The notes beneath the pieces are model-generated. The model was not told the DNA's origin, made no database searches, and worked only from the letters and a program-made list of their open reading frames with translations. From positions 1 through 64,000 of the forward strand of contig JALOAL010000014.1 in the NCBI GenBank assembly GCA_023228825.1: DNA of 64,000 nucleotides, read 5' to 3'. The DNA comes from Dehalococcoidia bacterium (lineage in GTDB: Bacteria; Chloroflexota; Dehalococcoidia; UBA2979). A program made the position numbers and the translations under genes. Positions 15,692 to 24,605 of the stretch are shown in pieces; within the stretch, counting starts at the first letter, position 1, and each line of letters begins with the position of its first letter.

Positions 15692-17694
15692 ACCGGCTGA
15701 GTCCCGGCCGGTGCGGCGGCCTCCACCTCCACCGCACGGGTGGAGCGGAACGGGGCGAACGCGAGCAGGCCGCCGGCGGTGAAGATGCCGGCGCCGATCC
15801 AGAGCCATTGTTGCAGCGGGTTCACGAAGGCCTGGATCTCCGTCAGGCGGTTCTCGTCCCAGCCCTGCACGAAGAGGTAGACGTCGCGGCGCAGGTTGCC
15901 ATCCACCGCTACCAACGCCACGGGCTGGTCTGGGAAGTTCGTGAAGAAGCGCCGGCCGGGGTCCAGTTCCGCCACCACCCGGTCGCCCTGGCGCACGGTG
16001 ATGTCGGCCACGATCTCCATCTGGATGCCGTCCACTCCGGGCGAGCGCGTCAGCAGGTCATGGAACTCGAAGGTGTAGCCGCCGGCCTCGAACGTGTCGC
16101 CGGGGGAGACCACGGCGCGGGTGCGGTCCTGATAGACGTTGGTGGCGATGACGGCAACAGCCATGACAGCCACGCCCAGGTGGACCAGGTAGCCGCCGTA
16201 GCGGCGCGGGTCGCGGTTGAAGAGCGCGCCCAGGGCGGCCGGCCACGAGACGCCTCGGGCCGTGCGCACGGCTCGAGCGCCCAGCGTGTACTCGCGTAGC
16301 GTGGCCGTCAGCACCAGCAGCACTGCGGCCATGCCGAGGATGGCGAAGGTGTCGCGCATGCCGGCGACGGCCAGCGCCAGCGTGCCCCCGGCCGACAGGA
16401 GGAGGGGCCCGGCGAAACGCCGACGTAGGAGGCCGGGCGCCGCCCGACGCCACGGGAGCACCGTGCCCACGGCCATGAGCAGCAGCGTGACGATGAGCAG
16501 GGGCCCCACCACGTCGTTGTAGAACGGCGGGCCCACGGTGATGCGGATGTTGCGGAAGAGTTCGGAGAAGACCGGGAAGAGCGTGCCGCCCAGGATCACC
16601 AGGGTCATCACCACCATGACATAGGTGTTCAGGATGAGCCCCGTCTCCCGGGAGGCGAGCGATTCGAACTCGTAGTCGGCGTGCATGCGCGGGAGGCGCC
16701 AGATCATCAGCACCACGGAGACGGCGATCACGAGGCCGAGCAGGACGAGGAAGAACGGGCCCACCTCTGACTGGGCGAAGGAGTGGACGGACGCCACCAG
16801 GCCGGAGCGGACGTTGAAGGTGCCGAAGACCGCGAGCGCGAAGGCCGCGAGGACGAGCACCAGGTTCCACGCCTTCAGCATGCCTCGACGTTCCTGGACG
16901 ATGAGGGAATGGAGGAAAGCCGTGAGCGGGAGCAGGGGCAGGATGGCGGAGTTCTCCACCGGGTCCCAGCCCCAGTAGCCGCCCCAGCCCAGCACCGTGT
17001 ACGCCCACCAGCCGCCCAGGACGTTGCCCACGCTCAGGACCAGGAACGAGCCGAGCGCCCAGCCTCGGGCGTGGCGGATCCAGGCGTTGTCCAGCCGGCC
17101 AGCCATGAGCGCGGTGGCGCCGATCACGAAGGGGATGGCGGTGGAGACGAGCCCGGTGAGCAGGAAGGGCGGGTGGATGAGCATCCCCGGGTCCACCAGC
17201 AGCGGGTTCAGCCCCTGCCCATCCACCGGCGTCACGGGGCTCAGCCGGAACGGCGAGGCGAAGAACACGAGGGCAACCAGGAACGAGGCGATGATCGCGC
17301 CCATGGCCCCCACGGCGTGCGGCGCGCCCCAGGAGATCTTCGGCAGCGTGATCCACGCGAATACCGCCATCCACAGCGACATCATCCACGTCCAGAACAG
17401 CAGCGATCCGGGCTGGCCGCTCCACAGTGATGCAAACTTCATCACCGTGCGCATGTTGCTGGAGGACACCCCCGCCACGTGGGCAATGGAGAAGTCGTCC
17501 GTGAAGAGCGCGTAGGCCAGGAGCAGGAAGGCCGCAGTGTTCAGCGCCGCCACGGCGTAGATCGCCCGTCGCGCCACGGCCACGGCTGCCCGGTCGTGGC
17601 GCCGCAGGCCCACCACGGACGCCACCACCGCAAGGGCCGCCGCCGCCAGGGCGGTGAGGAGCGCTGCAGCCCCCAGGGTCGCGACCAGGTTCAC
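15688..17694 (-). CDS. ccmF: Heme lyase CcmF
   Basis: A 668-residue polytopic protein that ligates heme to apocytochrome c with CcmH. The Trp-rich heme domain is WAYTVLGWGGYWGWDPVENSA, preceded by SLWSGQPGSLLFW and PFLLTG; conserved His residues are in MLIHPPFL and FLHSLIVQ. A large periplasmic loop precedes the last helix. Start is GTG 17694 with AGAGGA upstream. The 60-bp gap to ccmE breaks the otherwise continuous overlaps, but all genes point the same way and probably form one transcript. Confidence 0.95.
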   Translation of the reverse strand: MNLVATLGAAALLTALAAAALAVVASVVGLRRHDRAAVAVARRAIYAVAALNTAAFLLLAYALFTDDFSIAHVAGVSSSNMRTVMKFASLWSGQPGSLLFWTWMMSLWMAVFAWITLPKISWGAPHAVGAMGAIIASFLVALVFFASPFRLSPVTPVDGQGLNPLLVDPGMLIHPPFLLTGLVSTAIPFVIGATALMAGRLDNAWIRHARGWALGSFLVLSVGNVLGGWWAYTVLGWGGYWGWDPVENSAILPLLPLTAFLHSLIVQERRGMLKAWNLVLVLAAFALAVFGTFNVRSGLVASVHSFAQSEVGPFFLVLLGLVIAVSVVLMIWRLPRMHADYEFESLASRETGLILNTYVMVVMTLVILGGTLFPVFSELFRNIRITVGPPFYNDVVGPLLIVTLLLMAVGTVLPWRRAAPGLLRRRFAGPLLLSAGGTLALAVAGMRDTFAILGMAAVLLVLTATLREYTLGARAVRTARGVSWPAALGALFNRDPRRYGGYLVHLGVAVMAVAVIATNVYQDRTRAVVSPGDTFEAGGYTFEFHDLLTRSPGVDGIQMEIVADITVRQGDRVVAELDPGRRFFTNFPDQPVALVAVDGNLRRDVYLFVQGWDENRLTEIQAFVNPLQQWLWIGAGIFTAGGLLAFAPFRSTRAVEVEAAAPAGTQPV

Positions 17695-17754
17695 GGGCTG
17701 GTCCTCTGCCCGGCGCAGCGCCGGCTAGTCATCCTTCAGGCGTGCCACCCGCGC

Positions 17755-18210
17755 CTACTCGCCCTCTGGCGTAGGGTCGACAAAGTGCGAGGAGATGGAG
17801 TCCCCCGGGGGCGTATTGGAGAAGAACTCGTCCTCGTGCTTGATGATGATGGCGTCCGCGTCCACCCCGCCGGCGATGCCGGTACCCTCCACCACCACCA
17901 GTGCGTAGGGGCCGAACAGGTTCGGCACCACGCCTTCCTCGAACGTCACTGAGATGCGGTCGTCCTGGTCGCCGAAGATGTCGAAGGCCACCGGCCGCCC
18001 GGCGCGCTCCTCTACCGTGCCCGCCACCACGCGTCCGGCTACGCGCACGCGCGTGCCCTCCAGCGTGGCGTCCGCCATGTACTCGGCCGGCGTCAGGTAG
18101 TAGGAGACAGAGGCGCCGGCCGCGCGGAACGCCAGCACGCTGATGGCCGCGGTGGCCACCACGAGCAGCACCACCAGGCGGGCGCGACGGTTGGCCAGAA
18201 GGTTCGTCAT
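17755..18210 (-). CDS. ccmE: Heme chaperone CcmE, HXXXF variant
   Basis: A 151-residue heme carrier: an N-terminal transmembrane helix (LVVLLVVATAAISVLAF), then the OB-like domain with VRVAGRVVAGTV and ISVTFEEGVVPNLF. The heme-binding site reads KHEDEFF: the covalent heme His is H125, and the Tyr four residues later in most CcmE proteins is Phe (F129). So it is the His type rather than the Cys type of some Gram-positives and sulfate reducers. ATG 18210 overlaps the stop of the thioredoxin-like gene. Confidence 0.93.
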   Translation of the reverse strand: MTNLLANRRARLVVLLVVATAAISVLAFRAAGASVSYYLTPAEYMADATLEGTRVRVAGRVVAGTVEERAGRPVAFDIFGDQDDRISVTFEEGVVPNLFGPYALVVVEGTGIAGGVDADAIIIKHEDEFFSNTPPGDSISSHFVDPTPEGE

Positions 18211-18800
18211 GATGTGGTCCCGCCGATCTCATCCAGCAGCCCGCGAAGCGTGGCTTCGTCCAGCGCGCCGTCGTAGCGGGAGCGGATGCTGAGTCCCGGC
18301 TCCAGGAAGAAGGCGGCCGGGAGGCCCTGCACTCCATACTCTACATAGACCGAGCGCTCAGCGTCCCGCGCCAGCGGGAAGGCCAGGCCAAACTCGTCGA
18401 TGAACGCCTCCGCGTCGCGCTGCAGATCCCAGATGTTGAGGCCCACGAACATGTAGCCGCGGTCGCGATACTCCGGCCAGATCTCCTGGATGGTCTGCGC
18501 CTCCTCCCGGCAGGGGAGGCACCAGGAGGCCCAGAAGTAGATGAAGATGGGCTGGTCCGCGTGCTCGTCCAGCACGAACGCGGTGCCGGCGTCGGCGGCC
18601 GCAGTACCTGGGGCAGTACCCGGGGCGGCCTCGAAGAGCGGTGCGGTGAAGGACGGGGCGCGCGAGCCGCCCACGTCGCTGCGCCCCTGCTCGGCCTGTC
18701 CCACCCCGCGCCACAGCGCGAGTCCGAGCGCGAGCAGCAGCATGCCCAGCACCAGGCCGACGCCGGCAGCGGTCAGTCGAGTGGATCGAGTCTGCTCCAT
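18207..18800 (-). CDS. Membrane-anchored thioredoxin-like protein (CcmG/ResA/TlpA type)
   Basis: A 197-residue thiol-disulfide oxidoreductase, first gene of the ccm operon. An N-terminal helix (VGLVLGMLLLALGLALW) anchors it, followed by a periplasmic thioredoxin fold with FWASWCLPCREE (CXXC active site) and the cis-Pro region VQGLPAAFFLE. It probably keeps CcmH or apocytochrome cysteines reduced. A 12-bp duplication in the linker encodes PGTAPGTA. The ribosome site before ATG 18800 is weak. The promoter should lie in the divergent 18.8-19.1 kb region. Confidence 0.9.
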   Translation of the reverse strand: MEQTRSTRLTAAGVGLVLGMLLLALGLALWRGVGQAEQGRSDVGGSRAPSFTAPLFEAAPGTAPGTAAADAGTAFVLDEHADQPIFIYFWASWCLPCREEAQTIQEIWPEYRDRGYMFVGLNIWDLQRDAEAFIDEFGLAFPLARDAERSVYVEYGVQGLPAAFFLEPGLSIRSRYDGALDEATLRGLLDEIGGTTS

Positions 18801-19115
18801 CGTGCATCGAGGCTATGCGGGGGAGGAGACTGACTTCAACGGAAGGGCGTAAACTCGCCCGCGTCGGCCGTCCAGCGGACTGTCGGCGACGCCAGCCAGC
18901 GTGGCATCGGACGTGGTGCGGGCGGGCGCCTCCCACCACGTACGCGATGAAATGGCGCTGGTTTGCCGTTTCGTGGTGGAGGAACACCTGTCAAGGGACT
19001 CTTTCCCTTGACCCTGTTAGAGGCGGATGTTACTTCAAGTGTGCCGCGTAACGCGGCTGGTAACGCGTGCCTGCGCGACCCCGCTTCCGGGGCGCGGAGT
19101 TCAGGGGAGGCGCTA
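18801..19115. promoter_or_regulatory. Divergent control region between the ccm and cox operons
   Basis: This 315-bp stretch has no gene. It holds a perfect inverted repeat TCAAGGG-N7-CCCTTGA at 18991-19011, directly followed by a TTGACC that overlaps its right arm (19008-19013), and further down CCGCGT-A-ACGCGG at 19047-19059 and a second GTAACGCG. The repeat is well placed to control cox, ccm or both. A matching -10 for TTGACC is poor, so the exact promoter is not assigned. Confidence 0.5.
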
Positions 19116-20159
19116 GTGGGCAGGTCAGGTCCGGGGCGCATCATTGCCATCGTCGTCTCGCTGCTCATCACTGCGGCGGTTTCAGCCATCCTCTGGTACT
19201 GGTTCCACGAGTCGGCCTTCCTGGGCGCGGACTTCATGTCCACGTTCGAGCCGGCTTCGGAGAACGCGCAGCGTATCCAGGACATCTACGTCCTGATCTT
19301 CTGGCTGGCGGGCGCGGTCTTCGTGGGCGTGCTGGCACTGACGCTCATCTTCTCCTTCATGTTCCGCGAGAAGGAGGGCGTGGAGGCCAAGCAGATCCAC
19401 GGCAACTCCCGCCTGGAGGTCCTCTGGACGTTCATCCCGGTGATCATCGTGGTGGTGATGGCCGTGCCCACGTTCAACACCATCATTGACCTGGAGGCGG
19501 ACGCCCCAGACGACGCGCTGGAGGTGGTGGCCCGGGGCTACCAGTGGTGGTTCGAGTTCGAGATCCCGGAACTGGGCGTGGTCACCGCCAACGAGGTGCA
19601 CATCCCCGTTGACCGGCCGGTGAACTTCCGCCTGGAGTCCGCTGACGTGATCCATTCGTTCTGGGTGCCTCGCCTGATGGGCAAGAAGGACATGGTCCCC
19701 GGCCACGTCAACCAGATCTGGTTCACCCCGCACGAGGTGGGCGAGTTCCGCGGGCAGTGCGCCGAGTTCTGCGGCCTCTCCCACGCCAACATGCGCTTCC
19801 GCGTCCACGTGGACTCCGCCGCTGACTTCGACACGTGGGTGGCGGCGCAGACCGCCGACGCCGCGACGTCCGAGGACGAGGCGATCCTGGCCGGCATGCA
19901 GCAGTTCACGCAGAGCGGCTGCATCGGCTGCCACACCGTGCGAGGGAACGACCTGGCCGCAGGCGTGGCGGGCCCGGACCTGACGCACGTGGCGTCTCGG
20001 GGCACCATTGCCAGTGGCACGCTGGCGAACACGCCGGAGGACATGGAGCGCTGGCTCAGCGACCCGCCGGCGGTGAAGCCGGGATCGTTGATGCCGAATC
20101 TGAACCTGTCTGACGAGGAGATTGACCGGCTGATGGCCTACCTGGACAGCCTGCAGTAG
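19116..20159 (+). CDS. coxB: Cytochrome c oxidase subunit II with fused cytochrome c (caa3 type)
   Basis: A 347-residue subunit II. Helices lie at about residues 8-30, 60-85 and 105-125, then the cupredoxin domain on the outer face. The CuA site is CAEFCGLSHANM (two Cys, His, Met), with the other His in ADVIHSFW. Residues about 255-347 form a class I cytochrome c: SGCIGCHTV binds heme, and the axial Met is in SLMPNL. The reading frame is open upstream to 18963, but GTG 19116 has AGGGGAGG 6 bases before it and gives a sensible N-terminus. First gene of coxBACD. Confidence 0.95.
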   Translation: MGRSGPGRIIAIVVSLLITAAVSAILWYWFHESAFLGADFMSTFEPASENAQRIQDIYVLIFWLAGAVFVGVLALTLIFSFMFREKEGVEAKQIHGNSRLEVLWTFIPVIIVVVMAVPTFNTIIDLEADAPDDALEVVARGYQWWFEFEIPELGVVTANEVHIPVDRPVNFRLESADVIHSFWVPRLMGKKDMVPGHVNQIWFTPHEVGEFRGQCAEFCGLSHANMRFRVHVDSAADFDTWVAAQTADAATSEDEAILAGMQQFTQSGCIGCHTVRGNDLAAGVAGPDLTHVASRGTIASGTLANTPEDMERWLSDPPAVKPGSLMPNLNLSDEEIDRLMAYLDSLQ

Positions 20160-20242
20160 CAGGCAACCCACCTCAGCCAGCAATGACGCGAACGATGACA
20201 GCGTCCCCCGCGTACGCGGCGCGCATGTCAGGAGGTCTCTAG

Positions 20243-22045
20243 ATGGCCACTGCTGTCGGAACCGCAGGACAAGTAACGGAACGATCCGGCATCTGGGAGT
20301 GGATGACCACGGTCGACCACAAGAAGATCGCCATCCTCTACGGGATCACGTCGTTCTTCTTCTTCGTGGTCGGTGGCATCGAGGCGCTGCTGGTGCGGAC
20401 CCAGTTGGCGGTGCCCAACGGCACCGTGATCGATGCAGACCTCTACAACCAGTTGTTCACCACGCACGCGCTGACCATGATCTTCCTGGCAGTCATGCCG
20501 TTGGGCGTGTCCTTCTTCAACTACTTCATCCCACTACAGATCGGCGCCCGGGACGTCGCCTTCCCGCGCCTGAACATGCTGTCCTACTGGGTCTACCTCA
20601 TCGGCGCGGTGATGCTCACGGCCTCCTTCTTCCTGGGAGGCGCGCCGGACGGCGGCTGGTTCGGGTACGCGCCGCTGAGCGACCGGGCGTACTCGCCTGG
20701 CAGCCAGATGGACTTCTACGTCATCTCCCTGATCATCCTGGGCATCTCGTCCCTGATCGGCGCGCTGAACTTCGCGGTGACGATCATCAACATGCGGGCG
20801 CCGGGCATGAGCATGATGCGTCTGCCGGTCTACATGTGGATGACGCTGATCACGGCGTTCTTGCTCATCCTCTCCCTGCCGGTGCTCACGGTGGGGCTGA
20901 TCGAACTCTACTTCGACCGCAACTTCGGGACGCACTTCTTCGCCCCGGAGATGGGCGGCGACCCCATCCTCTGGCAGCACATCTTCTGGATCTTCGGCCA
21001 CCCGGAGGTCTACATCCTGATCCTCCCGTCCATGGGCGTGATCTCCGAGGTGATCCCGGTCATGTCGCGGAAGCCGCTCTTTGGCTACGCGGCGGTGGTA
21101 TTCGCCGGCGCGGCGATCGGCGTGCTGGGCTTCGGCGTGTGGAGCCACCACATGTTCACCACCGGCCTGGGCACGGTGCCGCAGGTGGTCTTCTCCGCCA
21201 GCACCATGGCGATCGGTATTCCCACGGGCATCAAGATCTTCAACTGGCTCGGCACAATGTATGGCGGAAATATCCGCTTCAACACGGCCATGTACTTCGC
21301 TGTCTCATTCCTGGTGCTCTTCACCATCGGCGGGATCTCCGGCGTGATGCACGCCTCACCGTCCGTGGACTCGCACCAGCAGGACTCGTACTTCGTGGTA
21401 GCGCACATCCACTACGTGCTCTTCGGCGGCGCGGTGATGGGCATGTTCTCCGGGATGTTCTACTGGTTCCCCAAGATCACCGGCCGCTTCCTGGATGAGA
21501 CGTCCGGCAAGATCTCGTTCTGGCTGATGTTCATTGGCATGAACGCCACGTTCTTCCCCATGCACTTCCTCGGCATCTCCGGCATGCCTCGGCGTATCTA
21601 TACCTACGAGGAAGGCCTGGGCTGGGACACCTGGAACTTCGTAGCGACCGTGGGCGCCTTCATCCTGGCGCTGGGCGTGCTGTTCTTCATCGTGAACTTC
21701 TTCCAGACGATGCGTAAGCCGCGGACGGCCCCGGCCGACCCGTGGGGTGGCAGCACCCTGGAGTGGGCCACCACCTCGCCGCCGCCGGATCACAACTTCG
21801 ACGTGGTGCCGGAGGTCCGAGACCGCGACCCGTTGTGGTACAACCGCGACCACGGCATCTCGCTGCCGGCGCGCCCGGAGCACCTGCACATCCACCTGCC
21901 TCCGCCGTCATACTTCCCCATGATCGTGGCGATGGGGATCGGGCTGATCGGTGTCGGACTGCTGTCGCACCTGGCCCTGTCCTTCGTCGGCGTGGCGGTC
22001 CTTATCTACGGCATCTGGGGCTGGAGCCTGGAACCCACGTCCTAG
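20243..22045 (+). CDS. coxA: Cytochrome c oxidase subunit I
   Basis: A 600-residue catalytic subunit that reduces O2 at the heme a3-CuB centre and pumps protons. Heme and copper ligands are present: TTHALTMIF (heme a His), GHPEVYILILP (CuB His cross-linked to Tyr, plus the A1-type Glu of the D channel), WSHHMFTTG (two CuB His) and VVAHIHYVLFGG (heme a3 and heme a His). About twelve helices plus a C-terminal extension typical of caa3 enzymes. GGAGG precedes ATG 20243. Confidence 0.97.
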   Translation: MATAVGTAGQVTERSGIWEWMTTVDHKKIAILYGITSFFFFVVGGIEALLVRTQLAVPNGTVIDADLYNQLFTTHALTMIFLAVMPLGVSFFNYFIPLQIGARDVAFPRLNMLSYWVYLIGAVMLTASFFLGGAPDGGWFGYAPLSDRAYSPGSQMDFYVISLIILGISSLIGALNFAVTIINMRAPGMSMMRLPVYMWMTLITAFLLILSLPVLTVGLIELYFDRNFGTHFFAPEMGGDPILWQHIFWIFGHPEVYILILPSMGVISEVIPVMSRKPLFGYAAVVFAGAAIGVLGFGVWSHHMFTTGLGTVPQVVFSASTMAIGIPTGIKIFNWLGTMYGGNIRFNTAMYFAVSFLVLFTIGGISGVMHASPSVDSHQQDSYFVVAHIHYVLFGGAVMGMFSGMFYWFPKITGRFLDETSGKISFWLMFIGMNATFFPMHFLGISGMPRRIYTYEEGLGWDTWNFVATVGAFILALGVLFFIVNFFQTMRKPRTAPADPWGGSTLEWATTSPPPDHNFDVVPEVRDRDPLWYNRDHGISLPARPEHLHIHLPPPSYFPMIVAMGIGLIGVGLLSHLALSFVGVAVLIYGIWGWSLEPTS

Positions 22046-22093
22046 CGGACGCACGTTCCAAGTCATCCCACGGGCAGCGAGGAGAGAGCGCTC

Positions 22094-22690
22094 ATGGCCG
22101 CAGGCACGCACGAGGTTGAACACCACACCTCATTGGGGGTGGACAACCGCAAACTGCTGATGTGGATCTTCCTGGCGTCCGAGTGTCTGTTCTTCGGCAC
22201 GCTGATCTCCACCTACCTGATCTTCAAGGGTCAGTCGCTGGTGGGGCCGTACCCAGACGACATCCTGGACATCCCGCTGACCTCGCTCAGCACGTTCGTC
22301 CTGCTCATGTCCTCACTGACCATGGTGCTGGCCGTGTACGGCGCTCAGCACGGCCGGCTGGGAATGATGAAGGCGATGCTGTTCGCCACCATCCTGCTGG
22401 GCGTGGGCTTCCTGGGCTTCCAGGTCTACGAGTTCCGGCACTTCGCGCACGTGGGACTGAACCTGGGCACGAACCAGTTTGGCGCCTCGTTCTTCGTGCT
22501 CACCGGCTTCCACGGCCTGCACGTGGGCATCGGTGTGGCCTACCTCATCTCGCTGCTGTTCGGGTCCATGCGCCGGAGCGGGCTGGGCAAGGACCGCGCG
22601 CTCTGGGTGGACACCGCCGGCCTGTACTGGCACTTCGTCGACATCGTGTGGATCGTGGTCTTCACGGTGGTCTACCTGATCCCGTCATAG
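22094..22690 (+). CDS. coxC: Cytochrome c oxidase subunit III
   Basis: A 198-residue membrane subunit with five helices. Family motifs include MWIFLASECLFFGTLISTYL, the conserved Glu in QVYEFRH, and TGFHGLHVGIGVAYL near the C-terminus, with LYWHFVDIVWIVVFTVVYL at the end. It stabilises subunit I. GAGGAGAG precedes ATG 22094. The N-terminal two helices of long-type COX III are absent, as is usual for this caa3 branch. Confidence 0.95.
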   Translation: MAAGTHEVEHHTSLGVDNRKLLMWIFLASECLFFGTLISTYLIFKGQSLVGPYPDDILDIPLTSLSTFVLLMSSLTMVLAVYGAQHGRLGMMKAMLFATILLGVGFLGFQVYEFRHFAHVGLNLGTNQFGASFFVLTGFHGLHVGIGVAYLISLLFGSMRRSGLGKDRALWVDTAGLYWHFVDIVWIVVFTVVYLIPS

Positions 22691-22713
22691 CCGAAAGAGC
22701 CGGAGGGGCATCA

Positions 22714-23373
22714 ATGGAACACCAGGCAAGCGCTCACCACGACGAGCATCCACCCACCACGATCCGGGAGTACGTGATCATCGGCGTGGTGCTGGCCGTC
22801 ATCACGCTGATCGAGTTGTGGCTCTCGTACTCAGGGCTCTCGCACGGGCTGATGATCAGCCTGCTGCTCATCTTCTCGGCGATGAAGTTCATCATCGTCG
22901 TCGCGATGTTCATGCACCTGAGGTTCGACAGCCGCCTCTTTACCCGGCTCTTCATCTTCGGCTTTGCGCTGGCCTCGGCGTTGCTGATCGCGCTGATCGC
23001 GATGTTCAACTTCGACGAGACGCGCTCGCTCTTTCAGGCCTCTGCGCCTCCGCCCGCAGCCACCGCCGCCCCGCAGGACGGCGGCGACGGCGACAATGGC
23101 GAGGGCCCCGCGGATGGTGGCGCGCTGCTGGTGAAGGGCCAGCCGGTGGCGGAGTACTTCTCCAGCACCTGTGCCGGCTGCCACGGGCAGAACCGCGAGG
23201 GCGTGGTGGGGCCGGCGCTGACCCCCGCCAGCCTGGCCGGGGACGACGCGCTCTACTTCGACACCATCAAGAACGGCCGCCCCGGCACGGCGATGCCGGC
23301 CTGGGGTGCGACCGGACTGAGCGACGCCGACATTGACGTGCTGGTCACGTTCATCACCACGGTCGAGCCGTAG
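22714..23373 (+). CDS. coxD: Cytochrome c oxidase subunit IV fused to a cytochrome c domain
   Basis: A 219-residue fusion. Residues about 18-105 are a small three-helix subunit IV (COX4_pro/CtaF type: EYVIIGVVLAVITLIELWLSY, FSAMKFIIVVAMFMHLRFD, then a third helix). A Pro/Ala/Gly/Asp-rich linker leads to a class I cytochrome c (about 140-219) with STCAGCHGQ as the heme site and an axial Met in AMPAWG. So the enzyme would carry a second covalent heme besides that on subunit II. GGAGGGG lies 6 bases before ATG 22714; a longer upstream frame reads through coxC and is rejected. Confidence 0.92.
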   Translation: MEHQASAHHDEHPPTTIREYVIIGVVLAVITLIELWLSYSGLSHGLMISLLLIFSAMKFIIVVAMFMHLRFDSRLFTRLFIFGFALASALLIALIAMFNFDETRSLFQASAPPPAATAAPQDGGDGDNGEGPADGGALLVKGQPVAEYFSSTCAGCHGQNREGVVGPALTPASLAGDDALYFDTIKNGRPGTAMPAWGATGLSDADIDVLVTFITTVEP

Positions 23374-23397
23374 CCCCTCGCTCCGTTCGAGGCATAC

Positions 23398-23429
23398 CGA
23401 CGGCCCCGTCCGAGAGGACGGGGCCGTCG
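23398..23429 (+). terminator. Strong hairpin ending the cox operon
   Basis: A 14-bp perfect stem (CGACGGCCCCGTCC / GGACGGGGCCGTCG) closes on a GAGA tetraloop 25 bp after the coxD stop. No run of T follows, so it may act as a terminator or mainly as an mRNA-stabilising 3' end. Confidence 0.8.
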
Positions 23430-23441
23430 CGTTGTCCGCGG

Positions 23442-23600
23442 ATCGAGGAGGCGAAGGCGGCGGGCGTGTACGTCTTCGGCGGCGGGATCGACGGGGAGGT
23501 GGCGCCGGTACTCGTCTCAGGCGAGTGGGCGGCAAAGATCGCCGTGGCCTGCCGGTGCGCAGGAAGGGCGCGAGTTCCACTATGACGCTGCGAGCGTGAG
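23442..23600 (+). pseudogene. Remnant of a YCII-family protein gene
   Basis: Reading from 23442 gives IEEAKAAGVYVFGGGIDGEV, then APVLVSG, then directly EWAAKIAVACRC. These are parts of the small YCII/DGPF family, but about 25 residues between the two blocks are missing and there is no start. At about 23566 the frame breaks: the next frame continues with AQEGREFHYD, the normal family ending. So it is a 5'-truncated, internally deleted, frameshifted relic just after the cox terminator. Recognition is from memory of the family. Confidence 0.65.
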
Positions 23601-23648
23601 GATGCCAGACGGGGGAAGGCTACCGCAGCCGGCGAGCAATGCCGGTCG

Positions 23649-24605
23649 TTAGCCTCCGGTGGCCATGGCGGTCTCGCGCTCGGAATCGCGTGCCGCCTCG
23701 ATTTCCGCGTCGCGCAGTGCGTCCTTCGCGCGCTGGTCGCGGTCGGACTGGCGCCACCAGATGGTGAAGATGATGGCGGCGGTGGTGAGGTTGATGGCCT
23801 CGCCAAAGGGGACCCAGAGCAGGAGGCCCGCCAGTTGCTGGTCCTGCAGCGGCGAGCCCGGCAGGAACAGGCGGACTTGCTCGTACGTGGGGTAGAAGAC
23901 GAAATCTGCGAACGTGATCATGGCCGCCAGGAAGTGTTTCGGCACCATCGCGCCGTAGAAGTACACGATGCGCAGGCCCATGGGCACCCGGGAGCGCCGG
24001 GGCGCCGGATCCACGATGTTCCACCAGAAGATGAGGCCCACCACCAGGAACGACACGTGCTGAATGTCATGCACGAAGCGGTCGTTCAACGCTCGGTCGT
24101 ACCAGCCCGGCATCAGGTGCCACGCCCACATGGTCGCACTGAACAGCAGGATGGCGATCACCGGCTGGGTCAGGAAGCCCCAGACCGCCTGCAGGATGCG
24201 GCTGTTCAGCGCCGGCGTGACCACCGCCTTGCGGAAGCCCCGAGGCAGCCCTCGGAGGACCGGGGTGGTGGGCGCGCCCAGCAGGATGAGGGGTGGCACG
24301 ATCATCACCGCCAGGCTGTGCTGGACCATGTGCAGCGAGAAGTGGTGCTCGCCCAGCCGGTCCAGCGGCGACTCGTAGAGCAGCACCACCAGCACCAGCC
24401 CGGCCAGGTAGGAGGCGGTGCGCCAGGGCGAATGGTCACGGGAGCGCGCCGGCCAGCGAGTGAGGCCTCGCAGGTAGAAGAAGGCCATGAGGCCCACCGG
24501 TAGCAGGAGGTGCGGGTCGAAGTTCCACGCCTGCCACCACTCGCCCTCGATCACGCTGTGGGCGGGCAGGACCGGTTCATAGGGGAGCAGGCCGGGGATG
24601 GTCAT
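23649..24605 (-). CDS. ctaG: caa3-type cytochrome oxidase assembly protein CtaG
   Basis: A 318-residue membrane protein of the Bacillus CtaG/caa3_CtaG family (unrelated to the proteobacterial copper chaperone CtaG/Cox11), needed for assembly of the caa3 oxidase, probably the CuB centre. About seven helices; conserved His-rich segments SLHMVQHSLAVMIVPPLILLG, TMWAWHLMPGWYDRAL, and HDIQHVSFLVVGLIFWW could bind copper. GGAGGTCCC precedes ATG 24605. It faces the cox operon tail to tail, fitting its role. A charged cytosolic tail follows the last helix. Confidence 0.9.
   Translation of the reverse strand: MTIPGLLPYEPVLPAHSVIEGEWWQAWNFDPHLLLPVGLMAFFYLRGLTRWPARSRDHSPWRTASYLAGLVLVVLLYESPLDRLGEHHFSLHMVQHSLAVMIVPPLILLGAPTTPVLRGLPRGFRKAVVTPALNSRILQAVWGFLTQPVIAILLFSATMWAWHLMPGWYDRALNDRFVHDIQHVSFLVVGLIFWWNIVDPAPRRSRVPMGLRIVYFYGAMVPKHFLAAMITFADFVFYPTYEQVRLFLPGSPLQDQQLAGLLLWVPFGEAINLTTAAIIFTIWWRQSDRDQRAKDALRDAEIEAARDSERETAMATGG

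Noticed and set aside
18963..19115. Upstream in-frame extension of coxB
   Set aside because: It reads through the promoter region and palindrome; GTG 19116 has a strong ribosome site.
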